Program-made: the position numbers and the translations under genes | Origin: Atopobiaceae bacterium | GTDB taxonomy: Bacteria; Actinomycetota; Coriobacteriia; Coriobacteriales; Atopobiaceae | NCBI GenBank assembly: GCA_902834555.1 | Contig: CADFJN010000015.1 | Location: forward strand, 1 to 58,592 | Direction: 5' to 3' | DNA length: 58,592 nt | Shown: positions 39,789 to 47,180 of the stretch, one piece after another | Layout: every line of letters starts with the position of its first letter | Numbering within the stretch: the stretch's first letter is position 1 | Notes under the pieces: model-generated | What the model saw: only the letters and a program-made list of their open reading frames with translations | Told to the model about the DNA's origin: nothing | Databases searched by the model: none

Positions 39789-40826
39789 CTAGCAGATCTT
39801 GTGAACCCACCCAAACTGGTCCTCGATCTCGCCGGACTGAATGCCGGTGAGCGTCTCGCGCAGCTTCTTCATGACGGGACCAACGTTCTCCATGCCGCTC
39901 TTGAAGACGTAGTGGACGTCGTCGTTGTCGACCTCGCCCACGGGCGAGATGACGGCGGCGGTGCCGCACATACCGGCCTCGACGAACTCGTTGTCCAGGA
40001 TCTCCTGGAACTTGACGGGGCGCTGCTCGACCTTCATGCCCAGCATCTTCTCGGCCACGTCGACCAGCGAGCGGCGCGTGACGGAAGGCAGGATGGAGTC
40101 GGTGAAGGACTGCGGCACGACGAGGGTGCCGTCCTCCTTAACAAAGAGGATGTTGGCGCCGCCGGACTCCTCAACGTAGGTGCGGGTCTTGGGGTCGAGG
40201 AACATGTTGTCCGCATAGCCCTTGCTGTGCGCCTCGACGCTGGGATAGAGGCTCATGGCGTAGTTGAGGCCGGCCTTGATGTTGCCGGTGCCGTGGGGTG
40301 CCGCACGGTCGAACTTGGAGACCTGCAGCTTGACGGGCTTGACGCCGCCCTTGTAGTACGGGCCAACTGGCGTCACGAGGATGCGGAACTGGTACTCGTC
40401 GGCAGGCTTCACGCCAATGACGTCACCGGTCGCGAACATGAGCGGGCGGATGTAGAGGGTAGCGCCAGAGCCGAAGGGCGGGACATAGGCGGCGTTTGCC
40501 TTAACGACCTCCTCGACGGCCTTCACGAAGCGATCCTTGGGGAACGGCGGCATGCAGATGCGCTTCGCGGAGTTGTACATGCGCTCAGCGTTCTGATCCG
40601 GGCGGAAGCAAACGATGTCGCCATTCCTGGTGGTGTAGGCCTTGAGGCCCTCGAAGACCTCCTGGCAGTAGTGGAGAAGCCCTGCGCACTCGGAGAGCGT
40701 GACGGTGTGGTCGGGCGTGAGCGTTCCCTCGTCCCAGGCGCCGTCCTTGTAGTTCGAGACGTAGCTGTAGTCGGTATGCATGTAGGCAAAACCGAGGCTA
40801 CCCCAGTCGATGTCCTTCTTCTCCAT
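39789..40826 (-). CDS. ilvE: branched-chain amino-acid aminotransferase
   Basis: 345 residues from ATG (MEKKDIDWGSLGF) after GAGGGGAATACC. PLP fold-type IV enzyme of the longer BCAT type: QEVFEGLKAY, RPDQNAERM, YIRPLMFAT, the PLP lysine in GNIKAGLNYA, NMFLDPKTRTYVEESGGANILFV (in parts), and GMCGTAAVISPVG. It transfers amino groups between 2-oxoglutarate and Leu, Ile or Val, in synthesis or breakdown. Monocistronic with its own terminator. Confidence 0.95.
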   Translation of the reverse strand: MEKKDIDWGSLGFAYMHTDYSYVSNYKDGAWDEGTLTPDHTVTLSECAGLLHYCQEVFEGLKAYTTRNGDIVCFRPDQNAERMYNSAKRICMPPFPKDRFVKAVEEVVKANAAYVPPFGSGATLYIRPLMFATGDVIGVKPADEYQFRILVTPVGPYYKGGVKPVKLQVSKFDRAAPHGTGNIKAGLNYAMSLYPSVEAHSKGYADNMFLDPKTRTYVEESGGANILFVKEDGTLVVPQSFTDSILPSVTRRSLVDVAEKMLGMKVEQRPVKFQEILDNEFVEAGMCGTAAVISPVGEVDNDDVHYVFKSGMENVGPVMKKLRETLTGIQSGEIEDQFGWVHKIC

Positions 40827-40952
40827 TGGTATTCCCCTCTCATCCGTATCGCGCGCAGGTGCGAGCGTGCGTTCAACCAGATTAGGACGCTGAAACCAGC
40901 TGGTCGCAATCATTGCGGAGCTTGTAACAAAGCCAACAGAGGACCAACACGG

Positions 40953-40995
40953 CGTGGAATGAGACAAAGGGACTGTCCCTTTGTCTCATTCCACG
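40953..40995. repeat. palindrome family E, copy 4, supplying the niaR stop
   Basis: The 43-bp palindrome starts CGTGGAATGAGACAAAGG. The last codons of niaR (GTG GAA TGA, minus strand) lie inside it, so it overlaps the coding end exactly at the stop. Confidence 0.85.
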
Positions 40996-41516
40996 GTTTC
41001 GTACGGCAGGCGGTCTACCAGGTAGCCACGCTTGGCGAGCGCCGCGCCAATCTCGTCCAGCGCATCCTCGGACGGAGCGCTCACGTGGTGGAAGTGGTAC
41101 CCGGAGGTCACGCGCGAGAGGGGCGTCGACCTGCTCGACGCAATGTCGGCCAGGTAGCGCGCCACGTCGCGCCGGCTTGAGACGTTGAGAGGCACAGAGA
41201 TGACCCCGTACGTGCGGTGGTTCACCACCACGTCCTCCACGGTGCCGCCCAGGTCAACGATGAGGTTGAGCTCATCTTCTATCTGCTCTTCGGTGTGGTA
41301 CACCTTGAAGATGCGCCGCGGCCTGTCGTGCCGGCGCAGCACGTAGCCACGGTGCGTGGACTCCAGCTCGACGCCGCTGCGCCTGAGGAGCGCCACGTCC
41401 TGCACGATGACCTGCCTGCTCACGCCAAGCTCGCGCGCCAGCTGGCCACCAGAAATGGGCTCCCCGGCATCGCCGAGGAGCGCCACGATCTTTGCTCTGC
41501 GATCTTCTCCGCTCAT
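40986..41516 (-). CDS. niaR: NiaR-type NAD-biosynthesis repressor (HTH + 3H domain)
   Basis: 176 residues. HTH_11 at 8-60 (ISGGQLARELGVSRQVIVQD), then the 3H domain with conserved metal/nicotinate-site histidines H74, H100 and H141/H143/H144 (VYHTEEQ, VVNHRTYG, GYHFHHVS). NiaR uses nicotinic acid as co-repressor and shuts off NAD synthesis and niacin uptake. It is the last gene of nadA-nadB-nadC-niaR, ten bases after nadC, so the operon most likely controls itself. Stop codon lies inside a palindrome. Confidence 0.93.
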   Translation of the reverse strand: MSGEDRRAKIVALLGDAGEPISGGQLARELGVSRQVIVQDVALLRRSGVELESTHRGYVLRRHDRPRRIFKVYHTEEQIEDELNLIVDLGGTVEDVVVNHRTYGVISVPLNVSSRRDVARYLADIASSRSTPLSRVTSGYHFHHVSAPSEDALDEIGAALAKRGYLVDRLPYETVE

Positions 41517-41526
41517 GCCCCTCAGC

Positions 41527-42390
41527 CTAGCATGGATTCGAGGTCACGGTGAGGTGCTTGAGCGAGAGGTCGAGGATGGGCGCGGAGTGGGTGATTGCGC
41601 CGGAAGAGACGTAGTCCACGCCCAGGTCGGCGAGACGGGCGGCGCGCTCCATCGTGACGTTGCCCGAGACCTCCACCTCGGCCGCGCCGTCGATCACGCG
41701 GATGGCCTCGCGCATGGCGTCCAGGTCCATGTTGTCGAGCATGATGATGTCGGCGCCGGCGGCGACGGCCTCTTTGACCTGCTCGATCGTCTCGACCTCA
41801 ACCTCGATCTTGCGCACGAAAGGCGCGTAGGCGCGCGCGGCGGCAACGGCCTTGGCAACACCGCCGGCAGCGTCGATGTGGTTGTCCTTGAGCAGCACGC
41901 CGTCGGAGAGGTTGTAGCGGTGGTTGCCCGCGCCGCCCACGCGGACGGCCTCCTTCTCGAAGACGCGCATGTTGGGACAGGTCTTGCGCGTGTCCACCAG
42001 GCACGTGCGCGTGCCGGCAAAGAGCGCGGACATGCGGCGCGCCGCCGTGGCGATGCCGCTCATGCGCTGCAGGTAGTTGAGCGCGACCCGCTCGCCCGAG
42101 AGGAGCGTCCGCACGTGGGCGCGCACGCAGCCAAGGTCCTGGCCGGCGGTGACGTCGGCCCCCTCCTCGACCGAGAACTCGCAGGTGGCCGTGGGGTCAA
42201 GCAGCTCGAAGGTGCGCGCGAACACGTCCAGTCCGCAGATGACGCCGTCCTCCTTGGCAATGAGGCGCACCTCGCCCGTGGCCTTCTCGTCAATTACCGA
42301 CGCCGTGGTTACGTCCTCGCTGGTGATGTCTTCGCGCAGCGCCGAGAGGATCAGCGGCTCTGCCTGCAGCTTTAGTGTCACCGAGTTCAT
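41527..42390 (-). CDS. nadC: quinolinate phosphoribosyltransferase
   Basis: 287 residues from ATG, which overlaps the nadB stop in ATGA. It converts quinolinate and PRPP into nicotinate mononucleotide. Motifs: LREDITSEDVTTASVI, LNYLQRMSGIAT, DTRKTCPNMRVFEKEAVRVGG (in parts: DTRKT, RVGGAGNHRYNLSD), LLKDNHI, EVEVETIEQ, DIIMLDNMD, VEVSGNVT and VDYVSSGAITHSAP. Complete. Confidence 0.97.
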   Translation of the reverse strand: MNSVTLKLQAEPLILSALREDITSEDVTTASVIDEKATGEVRLIAKEDGVICGLDVFARTFELLDPTATCEFSVEEGADVTAGQDLGCVRAHVRTLLSGERVALNYLQRMSGIATAARRMSALFAGTRTCLVDTRKTCPNMRVFEKEAVRVGGAGNHRYNLSDGVLLKDNHIDAAGGVAKAVAAARAYAPFVRKIEVEVETIEQVKEAVAAGADIIMLDNMDLDAMREAIRVIDGAAEVEVSGNVTMERAARLADLGVDYVSSGAITHSAPILDLSLKHLTVTSNPC

Positions 42391-43628
42391 GCGGCATGCC
42401 TTTCTCGTACGATGTCGCGCGCGGCGAGCCGGGAGAAGACGAGGCTCTCGAGAAGCGAGTTGCTCGCCAGGCGGTTGGCGCCGTGCACGCCGTTGCAGCT
42501 TGTCTCGCCTGCCGCATAGAGGTGCGGCAGGGTGGTCTGAGAGTTTGTGCCCACGTGAATGCCGCCCATGAGGTAGTGCTGCGCGGGCACAACGGGGATG
42601 GGCTCGCGGCGGATGTCGTAGCCCTCCTCCAGGCAGCGCTGCCAAATGTGGGCAAAGTGCCCACAGATGACGTCCTCGGGCACGCGCTCGAACGAGAGGC
42701 GCACGTAGCGCGAGCCCTCGCGCTCCATCTGGTCGTAGATGGCCTTCGAGACCACGTCGCGCGGCTGGAGCTCGTCGCAGAAGCGCTCGCCGGCGGCGTT
42801 GAGCAGGATGGCCCCCTCGCCGCGGCAGCTCTCGGAGATGAGGAAGGCGCGCCCGGGCTTCTCGGTGTAGAGCGACGTGGGGTGAATCTGCACGTAGTCC
42901 ATGTGGTCGAGCGCCACGCCGTGCGCCGCGGCCACGCGGCAGCCGTCGCCCGTGAGGCACGGGAAGTTGGTCGAGCGCTCGTAGAGCCCACCGATGCCGC
43001 CCGTGGCGAGGATGACGTCACGCGCGCGCAGCTCCAGGCGACGGCCGCGCGCGTCGTGCGCCACGATGCCCACGCAGGAGCCGTTCTCGACGAGAAGGTC
43101 GTCCATGCACACGTGCTCGTGGATCTCCACGTTGGCAAGACGCCGCACCTGCGCGAGCAGCTTGGTGGTGATCTCCTTGCCCGTGACGTCCGCATGGTGG
43201 AGGATGCGCGGGCGCGAGTGGGCGCCCTCGCGGGTGTAGTCGAAGCCGCCATCGGGCGCGCGGTCAAAGTCGACGCCCAGGCGCACCAGGTCGCGGATCA
43301 CGTCACGGCTCGACCAGATCATGGTGTCCACGCTCTGCGCGCGGCACTCGCCGTGACCGGCGCGCATGGTGTCGTCGAACCAGGAGTCGTAGTCGTCAGG
43401 GTCGCGCATCACGCAGATGCCGCCCTGCGCGAGCATTGAGTCGCAGCTCTCCAGGTCCTCCTTGCAGATCATGGTCACGCGCAGGCCGCGCGGCAGGTTG
43501 AGCGCCGAGTAGAGCCCAGCCACGCCGCAGCCCACGATCACGACGTCGCTCACGAGCGCCCGCGGCTGCGGGGCCGCGGCCTTCTCGCCTGCCTGGGCAG
43601 GCCTTTCCACAACAGCCGTGCTTGCCAT
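42387..43628 (-). CDS. nadB: L-aspartate oxidase
   Basis: 413 residues from ATG (MASTAVVERP) with GGAGG eight bases upstream. FAD-dependent oxidation of aspartate to iminoaspartate. Motifs: VVIVGCGVAGLYSALNL, MLAQGGI, EGAHSRPRILHHADVTG (substrate site), DVILATGGIGGLY, MDYVQIHPTS, AFLISESCRGEGA, HYLMGGIHV, and LYAAGETSCNGVHGANRLASN (in parts). It is shorter than E. coli NadB (540), lacking most of the C-terminal helical domain, as in many Firmicutes and Coriobacteria. Its start is five bases from the nadA stop. Confidence 0.95.
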   Translation of the reverse strand: MASTAVVERPAQAGEKAAAPQPRALVSDVVIVGCGVAGLYSALNLPRGLRVTMICKEDLESCDSMLAQGGICVMRDPDDYDSWFDDTMRAGHGECRAQSVDTMIWSSRDVIRDLVRLGVDFDRAPDGGFDYTREGAHSRPRILHHADVTGKEITTKLLAQVRRLANVEIHEHVCMDDLLVENGSCVGIVAHDARGRRLELRARDVILATGGIGGLYERSTNFPCLTGDGCRVAAAHGVALDHMDYVQIHPTSLYTEKPGRAFLISESCRGEGAILLNAAGERFCDELQPRDVVSKAIYDQMEREGSRYVRLSFERVPEDVICGHFAHIWQRCLEEGYDIRREPIPVVPAQHYLMGGIHVGTNSQTTLPHLYAAGETSCNGVHGANRLASNSLLESLVFSRLAARDIVRERHAA

Positions 43629-43633
43629 GCCAC

Positions 43634-44572
43634 TCACCTCCCCGCCAGCTCGAGCATGCGCTCGAGCGGCTCGACTGCACGCTGCGGCTCTTCCGGCAGC
43701 GCGACCTCCCCCGTCATGTTCTCCAGGCAGGAAAGCAGCTTCTCAGGGGTGACCATGGCCATGTTGGGGCACACAGGCGCGGGCTCGGGGAAGTAGATGC
43801 GCTTGCCCTGGCCCTCGGTGCGCTGTGCGATCTGGTCCGCGACGCCCACCACCGTGAGCACGATAAACTCGCGCTCCTCGCCCGTGGCGACGCGCTCGAT
43901 GATCTGCTTGGTGGAGCCGATGAAGTCCGCCTCGTCGAGCACCTCGCGCGTGCACTCGGGGTGCGCAAGGATCAGGGCGTCCGGGTGCGCCAGCTCCAGC
44001 GCCTCGACCTGCGCGAGGCCGATCTTGTTGTGCGTGGGGCAGTAGCCGCGGTTCAAGATTGCGTGCTTCTCGGGCACCTGTTCTGCCACGTAGCGGCCGA
44101 GGTTCATGTCGGGGATGAAGAGGATGTTCTTCTCGGGCAGCTCGCGCACCACCTTGATTGCATTGGAGGAGGTCACACAGACGTCCGACCAGCGCTTGAC
44201 CTCGGCCGTGGTGTTCACATAGGCAACGACGGCAAGGTCGGGGACCTCGGCGCGCACGCGGTCCACGTCCTCCTGGCGCACCATATGGGCCATGGGGCAG
44301 TCCGCGGCGGGCTCCGGCATAAGGACGCGGCGCGAGGGGTTTAGGAGCTTCACGCTCTCGGCCATGAACGAGACACCGCACAGCACAATGACCGGGGCAT
44401 CGAGGGTCTTTGCAAGGCGAGCCAGGTAGAACGAGTCACCCACGTAGTCCGCGAGACGCTGGGTCTCGGCGGGAACGTAGTAGTGCGCAAGAACCACGGC
44501 GCCCCTCTCGCGTTTGAGCCGCTCGACCCTCTCGGCAAGCGCTTCCCTGCGCCCAGTTTGGTCTTCCTCCAC
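43634..44572 (-). CDS. nadA: quinolinate synthase
   Basis: 312 residues from GTG (VEEDQTGRREALAE) with AAAGGGGAGC upstream. A 4Fe-4S enzyme condensing iminoaspartate with dihydroxyacetone phosphate. Cluster cysteines: C65 in VIVLCGVSFMAE, C207 in HPECTREVLDEADFIGST, and the Cys of PAPVCPNMAM. Also AHYYVPAETQRLADYVGDS, MPEPAADCPMA, SSNA and PDMNLGRYV. First gene of the nad operon, behind an inverted repeat overlapping the promoter. Confidence 0.96.
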   Translation of the reverse strand: MEEDQTGRREALAERVERLKRERGAVVLAHYYVPAETQRLADYVGDSFYLARLAKTLDAPVIVLCGVSFMAESVKLLNPSRRVLMPEPAADCPMAHMVRQEDVDRVRAEVPDLAVVAYVNTTAEVKRWSDVCVTSSNAIKVVRELPEKNILFIPDMNLGRYVAEQVPEKHAILNRGYCPTHNKIGLAQVEALELAHPDALILAHPECTREVLDEADFIGSTKQIIERVATGEEREFIVLTVVGVADQIAQRTEGQGKRIYFPEPAPVCPNMAMVTPEKLLSCLENMTGEVALPEEPQRAVEPLERMLELAGR

Positions 44573-44609
44573 GATGCTCCCCTTTGGTTGGCATGGCCAC
44601 TGGGGCGAC

Positions 44610-44644
44610 AGTATGGCACTCTGTCTTGCCATCTGACAAGACAG
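44610..44644 (-). promoter_or_regulatory. nadA promoter with overlapping operator
   Basis: -35 TTGTCA (rc of 44634-44639) and -10 CATACT (rc of 44610-44615), 18 bp apart. The perfect repeat CTGTCTTG-N8-CAAGACAG (44621-44644) covers the -35 and spacer. NiaR from the same operon is the natural ligand; that link is an inference. Confidence 0.7.
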
Positions 44645-44883
44645 TTCTTGAAAGCACATAACGGTAGGCGCGAGCCCCAGGAAACGTCCTTGTCTCCTGG
44701 ATGCGCACGAAGGGCTCCTTTGTCCGCTTCTTCTACAAGAGCTCGGATACGGACACCGGCTTGATTCCGGTGAGAGGACTTCGCAGATACGGCTGCACGA
44801 GTGTACAAGTCGCCTGATTGGTACTCAGAAATCCATTGGCACTAGATACAACGACTCCGGCATATGGGCGGCGCGTCGCCCCA

Positions 44884-45134
44884 CGCATAAAAATGCTCTA
44901 TCGGACGGAGATTCCGACAGCTCTGCATAAAAACGCTCTATCGGACGGTGCCTCTTGAGAGATTACATCAGTAATGAAACTACTGTTACATAACTTTGTA
45001 TATGTTATGTGATTTATCCATCTTTGTGTAAGTATAATTCAACGATTGATATCGAAGCTCTTAACAGACCGTCCGATAGCGCATTTTTATGCGACGGATG
45101 AGAAAATCCCCTCCGATAGAGCGTTTTCATGCAG
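44884..45134. repeat. AT-rich island bounded by two inverted pairs of a 24-bp repeat
   Basis: Direct copies CGCATAAAAATGCTCTATCGG (in part) at 44884 and 44924, inverted copies at 45069-45093 and 45111-45134 (GTCCGATAGCGCATTTTTATG in part). The 110-bp centre is AT-rich, unlike the genes around it, and includes the dyad ACATAAC...GTTATGT and a perfect TATAAT near 45032. It has no ORF. The 44645-44880 stretch has a short frame (44701-44817) without ribosome site and nothing else. Confidence 0.7.
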
Positions 45135-45213
45135 CCCGGGGGTCACAGAAAGACGCTTGTCCAAAAAGAGGGAGGCACCGAAGCCAGCGTCTCCAACGGA
45201 CTCTGTACGAGAC

Positions 45214-45238
45214 GCGCCTTCCGTCGCCGGAAGGCGCG
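45214..45238 (-). terminator. hairpin past the pit/PhoU-like operon
   Basis: CGCGCCTTCCG-TCG-CCGGAAGGCGCG, near-perfect, 62 bp past the stop of the PhoU-like gene. No clear T-run. Confidence 0.45.
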
Positions 45239-45299
45239 ATTACGTACACACTTGTTGTGAAAACCTGCCCTTCGGCGCTCACGCCGATGAGAGCCTCTC

Positions 45300-45920
45300 T
45301 TACGCGCCCTTGAGCACCACTGAACGTACGACACCAGCGGTGTTGTCGCAGGCATCCAGCAAGTCCTCCATCTGGTCAAAGAGTCTCGTCCACGTGACGG
45401 TGTAGCGGCCGTTGGGCTCCTCGAGGAAGAGGCGACGCAGCGCGTTCTGATAGACAAGGTCGCCCTCGTCCTCGATGTGGCCCACGGCGATGGCCTTCTC
45501 CATGACAAGCGTGTCCTTCTTGTAGTCGGGCAGGTGATCGATCATCACATGGATGTCCTTGACGGCCGTCAGCGTGAGGTTGGCCATCTGAGGGCCCTCC
45601 TTGCGCATCTCGTTCACGTTGAAGAGGTCCAACCCCGAAGCGATGGCGTTCATGTAGTCCACGATGTCGTCCATGGCAAGCGCGAGGTCATTGATGTCGG
45701 AGCGCTCGATGGGCGTCACGAAGGACGAGTAGAGCTCCTCCATAATGTGCTTGACCTTCTCGTCGCACTTGTTCTCGTAGACCTTCATCTGCGGAATCTC
45801 GGACGTGGTCTCGGGGAAGTCCGTGATGACCTTCACGTACTCCACGGCCGCGTCCTCGATGCGCGCGGCAAAGTCCTTGAGCAGGGTGTAGAAGATGTCC
45901 TCTTTCTTGGCACGGGGCAT
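45300..45920 (-). CDS. DUF47/PhoU-like partner of the phosphate transporter
   Basis: 206 residues, all helical, with the pattern of the DUF47 family (DFPETTSEIPQMKVYENKCDEKVKHIM in part, TPIERSDINDLALAMDDIVDYMNA, HIEDEGDLVYQNALRRLF). The repeated E/D..D helices are the metal-binding face of PhoU-like proteins. Always found beside Pit-type transporters and thought to control them. It follows pit by nine bases. Start ATG after AAGGAGAACCC. Confidence 0.92.
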   Translation of the reverse strand: MPRAKKEDIFYTLLKDFAARIEDAAVEYVKVITDFPETTSEIPQMKVYENKCDEKVKHIMEELYSSFVTPIERSDINDLALAMDDIVDYMNAIASGLDLFNVNEMRKEGPQMANLTLTAVKDIHVMIDHLPDYKKDTLVMEKAIAVGHIEDEGDLVYQNALRRLFLEEPNGRYTVTWTRLFDQMEDLLDACDNTAGVVRSVVLKGA

Positions 45921-45929
45921 GGGTTCTCC

Positions 45930-46976
45930 TTAGAAAACGACGAGGAAAAGCTTGGTGAGCAGGAATCCAATGAGGCCGCAGCCGGGGAACGTGAAGACCC
46001 AGGCAAGGACCATTTCCTTGGCGACGCCCCAGTTGACGGAGCGAACGTTCTTTGCCGCGCCGGCGCCCATCATGGCGGCGGTCGACGTGTGGGTAGTCGA
46101 GACGGGAAGGCCCGTGAGTGTGGCGATGAGCAGCGACGCCGTAGCGCTCACCGAGGCGGCAAAGCCCTGGTACTGCTCGAGCGAGACCATCTCCATGCCA
46201 ACCTTCTTAATGATGCGCTTGCCGCCGATGGCGGTGCCGATGGCCATGGCCGCAGCGCAGATGACCTCGATCCACAGCGGGAACTGGGCGCCGTCGACGG
46301 ACATGCCCTGCGAGAGGAGCACGGCCATCATGGCGGTGGACATGAACTTCTGGCCGTCCTGCGCGCCGTGCATGGTCGCCATGCCAGCAGCGCCAACGAC
46401 CTGCCACTTCTTGAAGATGCTATTCATTCGGCGTCGGTCAGCCTGTCGGAAGATAATGGGGATGACCTTGGCGATTATCCAGCCAGCGCCATATCCCAGA
46501 ACCGAAGAGAGCACCAGGCCGTAGATGACCTTGACCCATTCGCCCATGTTCACGCCCTCGAGTCCGCCGTGCACGGCGAGCGCGGCGCCGGTGAGGCCGG
46601 CGATGAGGGCGTGGCTCTCGGAAGTGGGGATGCCAAAGACCCAGGCGATAGAAGCCCAGGTCACAATGCCTACGGTTGCCGCCGCCAGAGCGATAAGGGC
46701 GGCGTGCGTGTCTCCGCCAAAGTCGACCATGCCGCTCATGGTGTTGGCCACAGCCGTGGAGATGAGCGTCATGCCGACAAGACCCACAAAGTTGCAAATC
46801 ACGCTCATGACGATGGCCTGGTTGACGCCAATGGCGCGCGTTCCCACGGGCTCGGCGATGGCGTTCGCGGCGTCCGTCGCGCCGTTTACGAAGATGGTCC
46901 CAATGACCAGGACCATGACCAAGGCAAGGAACGGATTGGTCTGGACGGCTGCGACAAACTGGGAGAAGCTGACCAT
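45930..46976 (-). CDS. pit: Pit-family inorganic phosphate transporter
   Basis: 348 residues from ATG (MVSFSQFVAAVQ) after AAAGGTAACG. About ten helices. Two PiT repeats with the signature GATDAANAIAEPVGTRAI near the N-terminus and VSTTHTSTAAMMGAGAAKN near the C-terminus; the central loop has GMATMHGAQDGQKFM. Low-affinity phosphate:cation symport. In an operon with the PhoU-like partner. An in-frame TTG ten codons upstream has no better ribosome site. Confidence 0.94.
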   Translation of the reverse strand: MVSFSQFVAAVQTNPFLALVMVLVIGTIFVNGATDAANAIAEPVGTRAIGVNQAIVMSVICNFVGLVGMTLISTAVANTMSGMVDFGGDTHAALIALAAATVGIVTWASIAWVFGIPTSESHALIAGLTGAALAVHGGLEGVNMGEWVKVIYGLVLSSVLGYGAGWIIAKVIPIIFRQADRRRMNSIFKKWQVVGAAGMATMHGAQDGQKFMSTAMMAVLLSQGMSVDGAQFPLWIEVICAAAMAIGTAIGGKRIIKKVGMEMVSLEQYQGFAASVSATASLLIATLTGLPVSTTHTSTAAMMGAGAAKNVRSVNWGVAKEMVLAWVFTFPGCGLIGFLLTKLFLVVF

Positions 46977-47180
46977 GTAGGCGTTACCTTTCGATTGTTT
47001 GCGCAAGCATCATACCTGATGCAACCAAATATGGCGCTCTCGCTGGCAGGTTACACGTTTCTGACATTCAGCTGTCAATTTCATGACGTAACGGTGGAAC
47101 GCTGTACGACCAGCGCATACGGACGTGTGAGCTGGCCTTTCCACTACACTGGTTGCGAACAAGCGGAGAAAAGGGGACGC

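Noticed and set aside
43628..43637. GTG start of nadB overlapping the nadA stop
   Set aside because: The ribosome site would touch the GTG; the ATG nine bases on has proper spacing.
44740..44800. tRNA-like CCGG-CTTGATT-CCGG stem
   Set aside because: Single stem-loop only, no cloverleaf.
44701..44817. A 38-codon frame MRTKGSFVRFFYKSS... between nadA and the AT-rich island
   Set aside because: No ribosome site and no recognisable family; could be a gene relic but cannot be supported.
45477..47180. A very long rightward open frame that runs into the radical SAM gene
   Set aside because: It lies antisense to pit and its PhoU-like partner, both of which have clear family motifs; the true start at 47181 has a good ribosome site.
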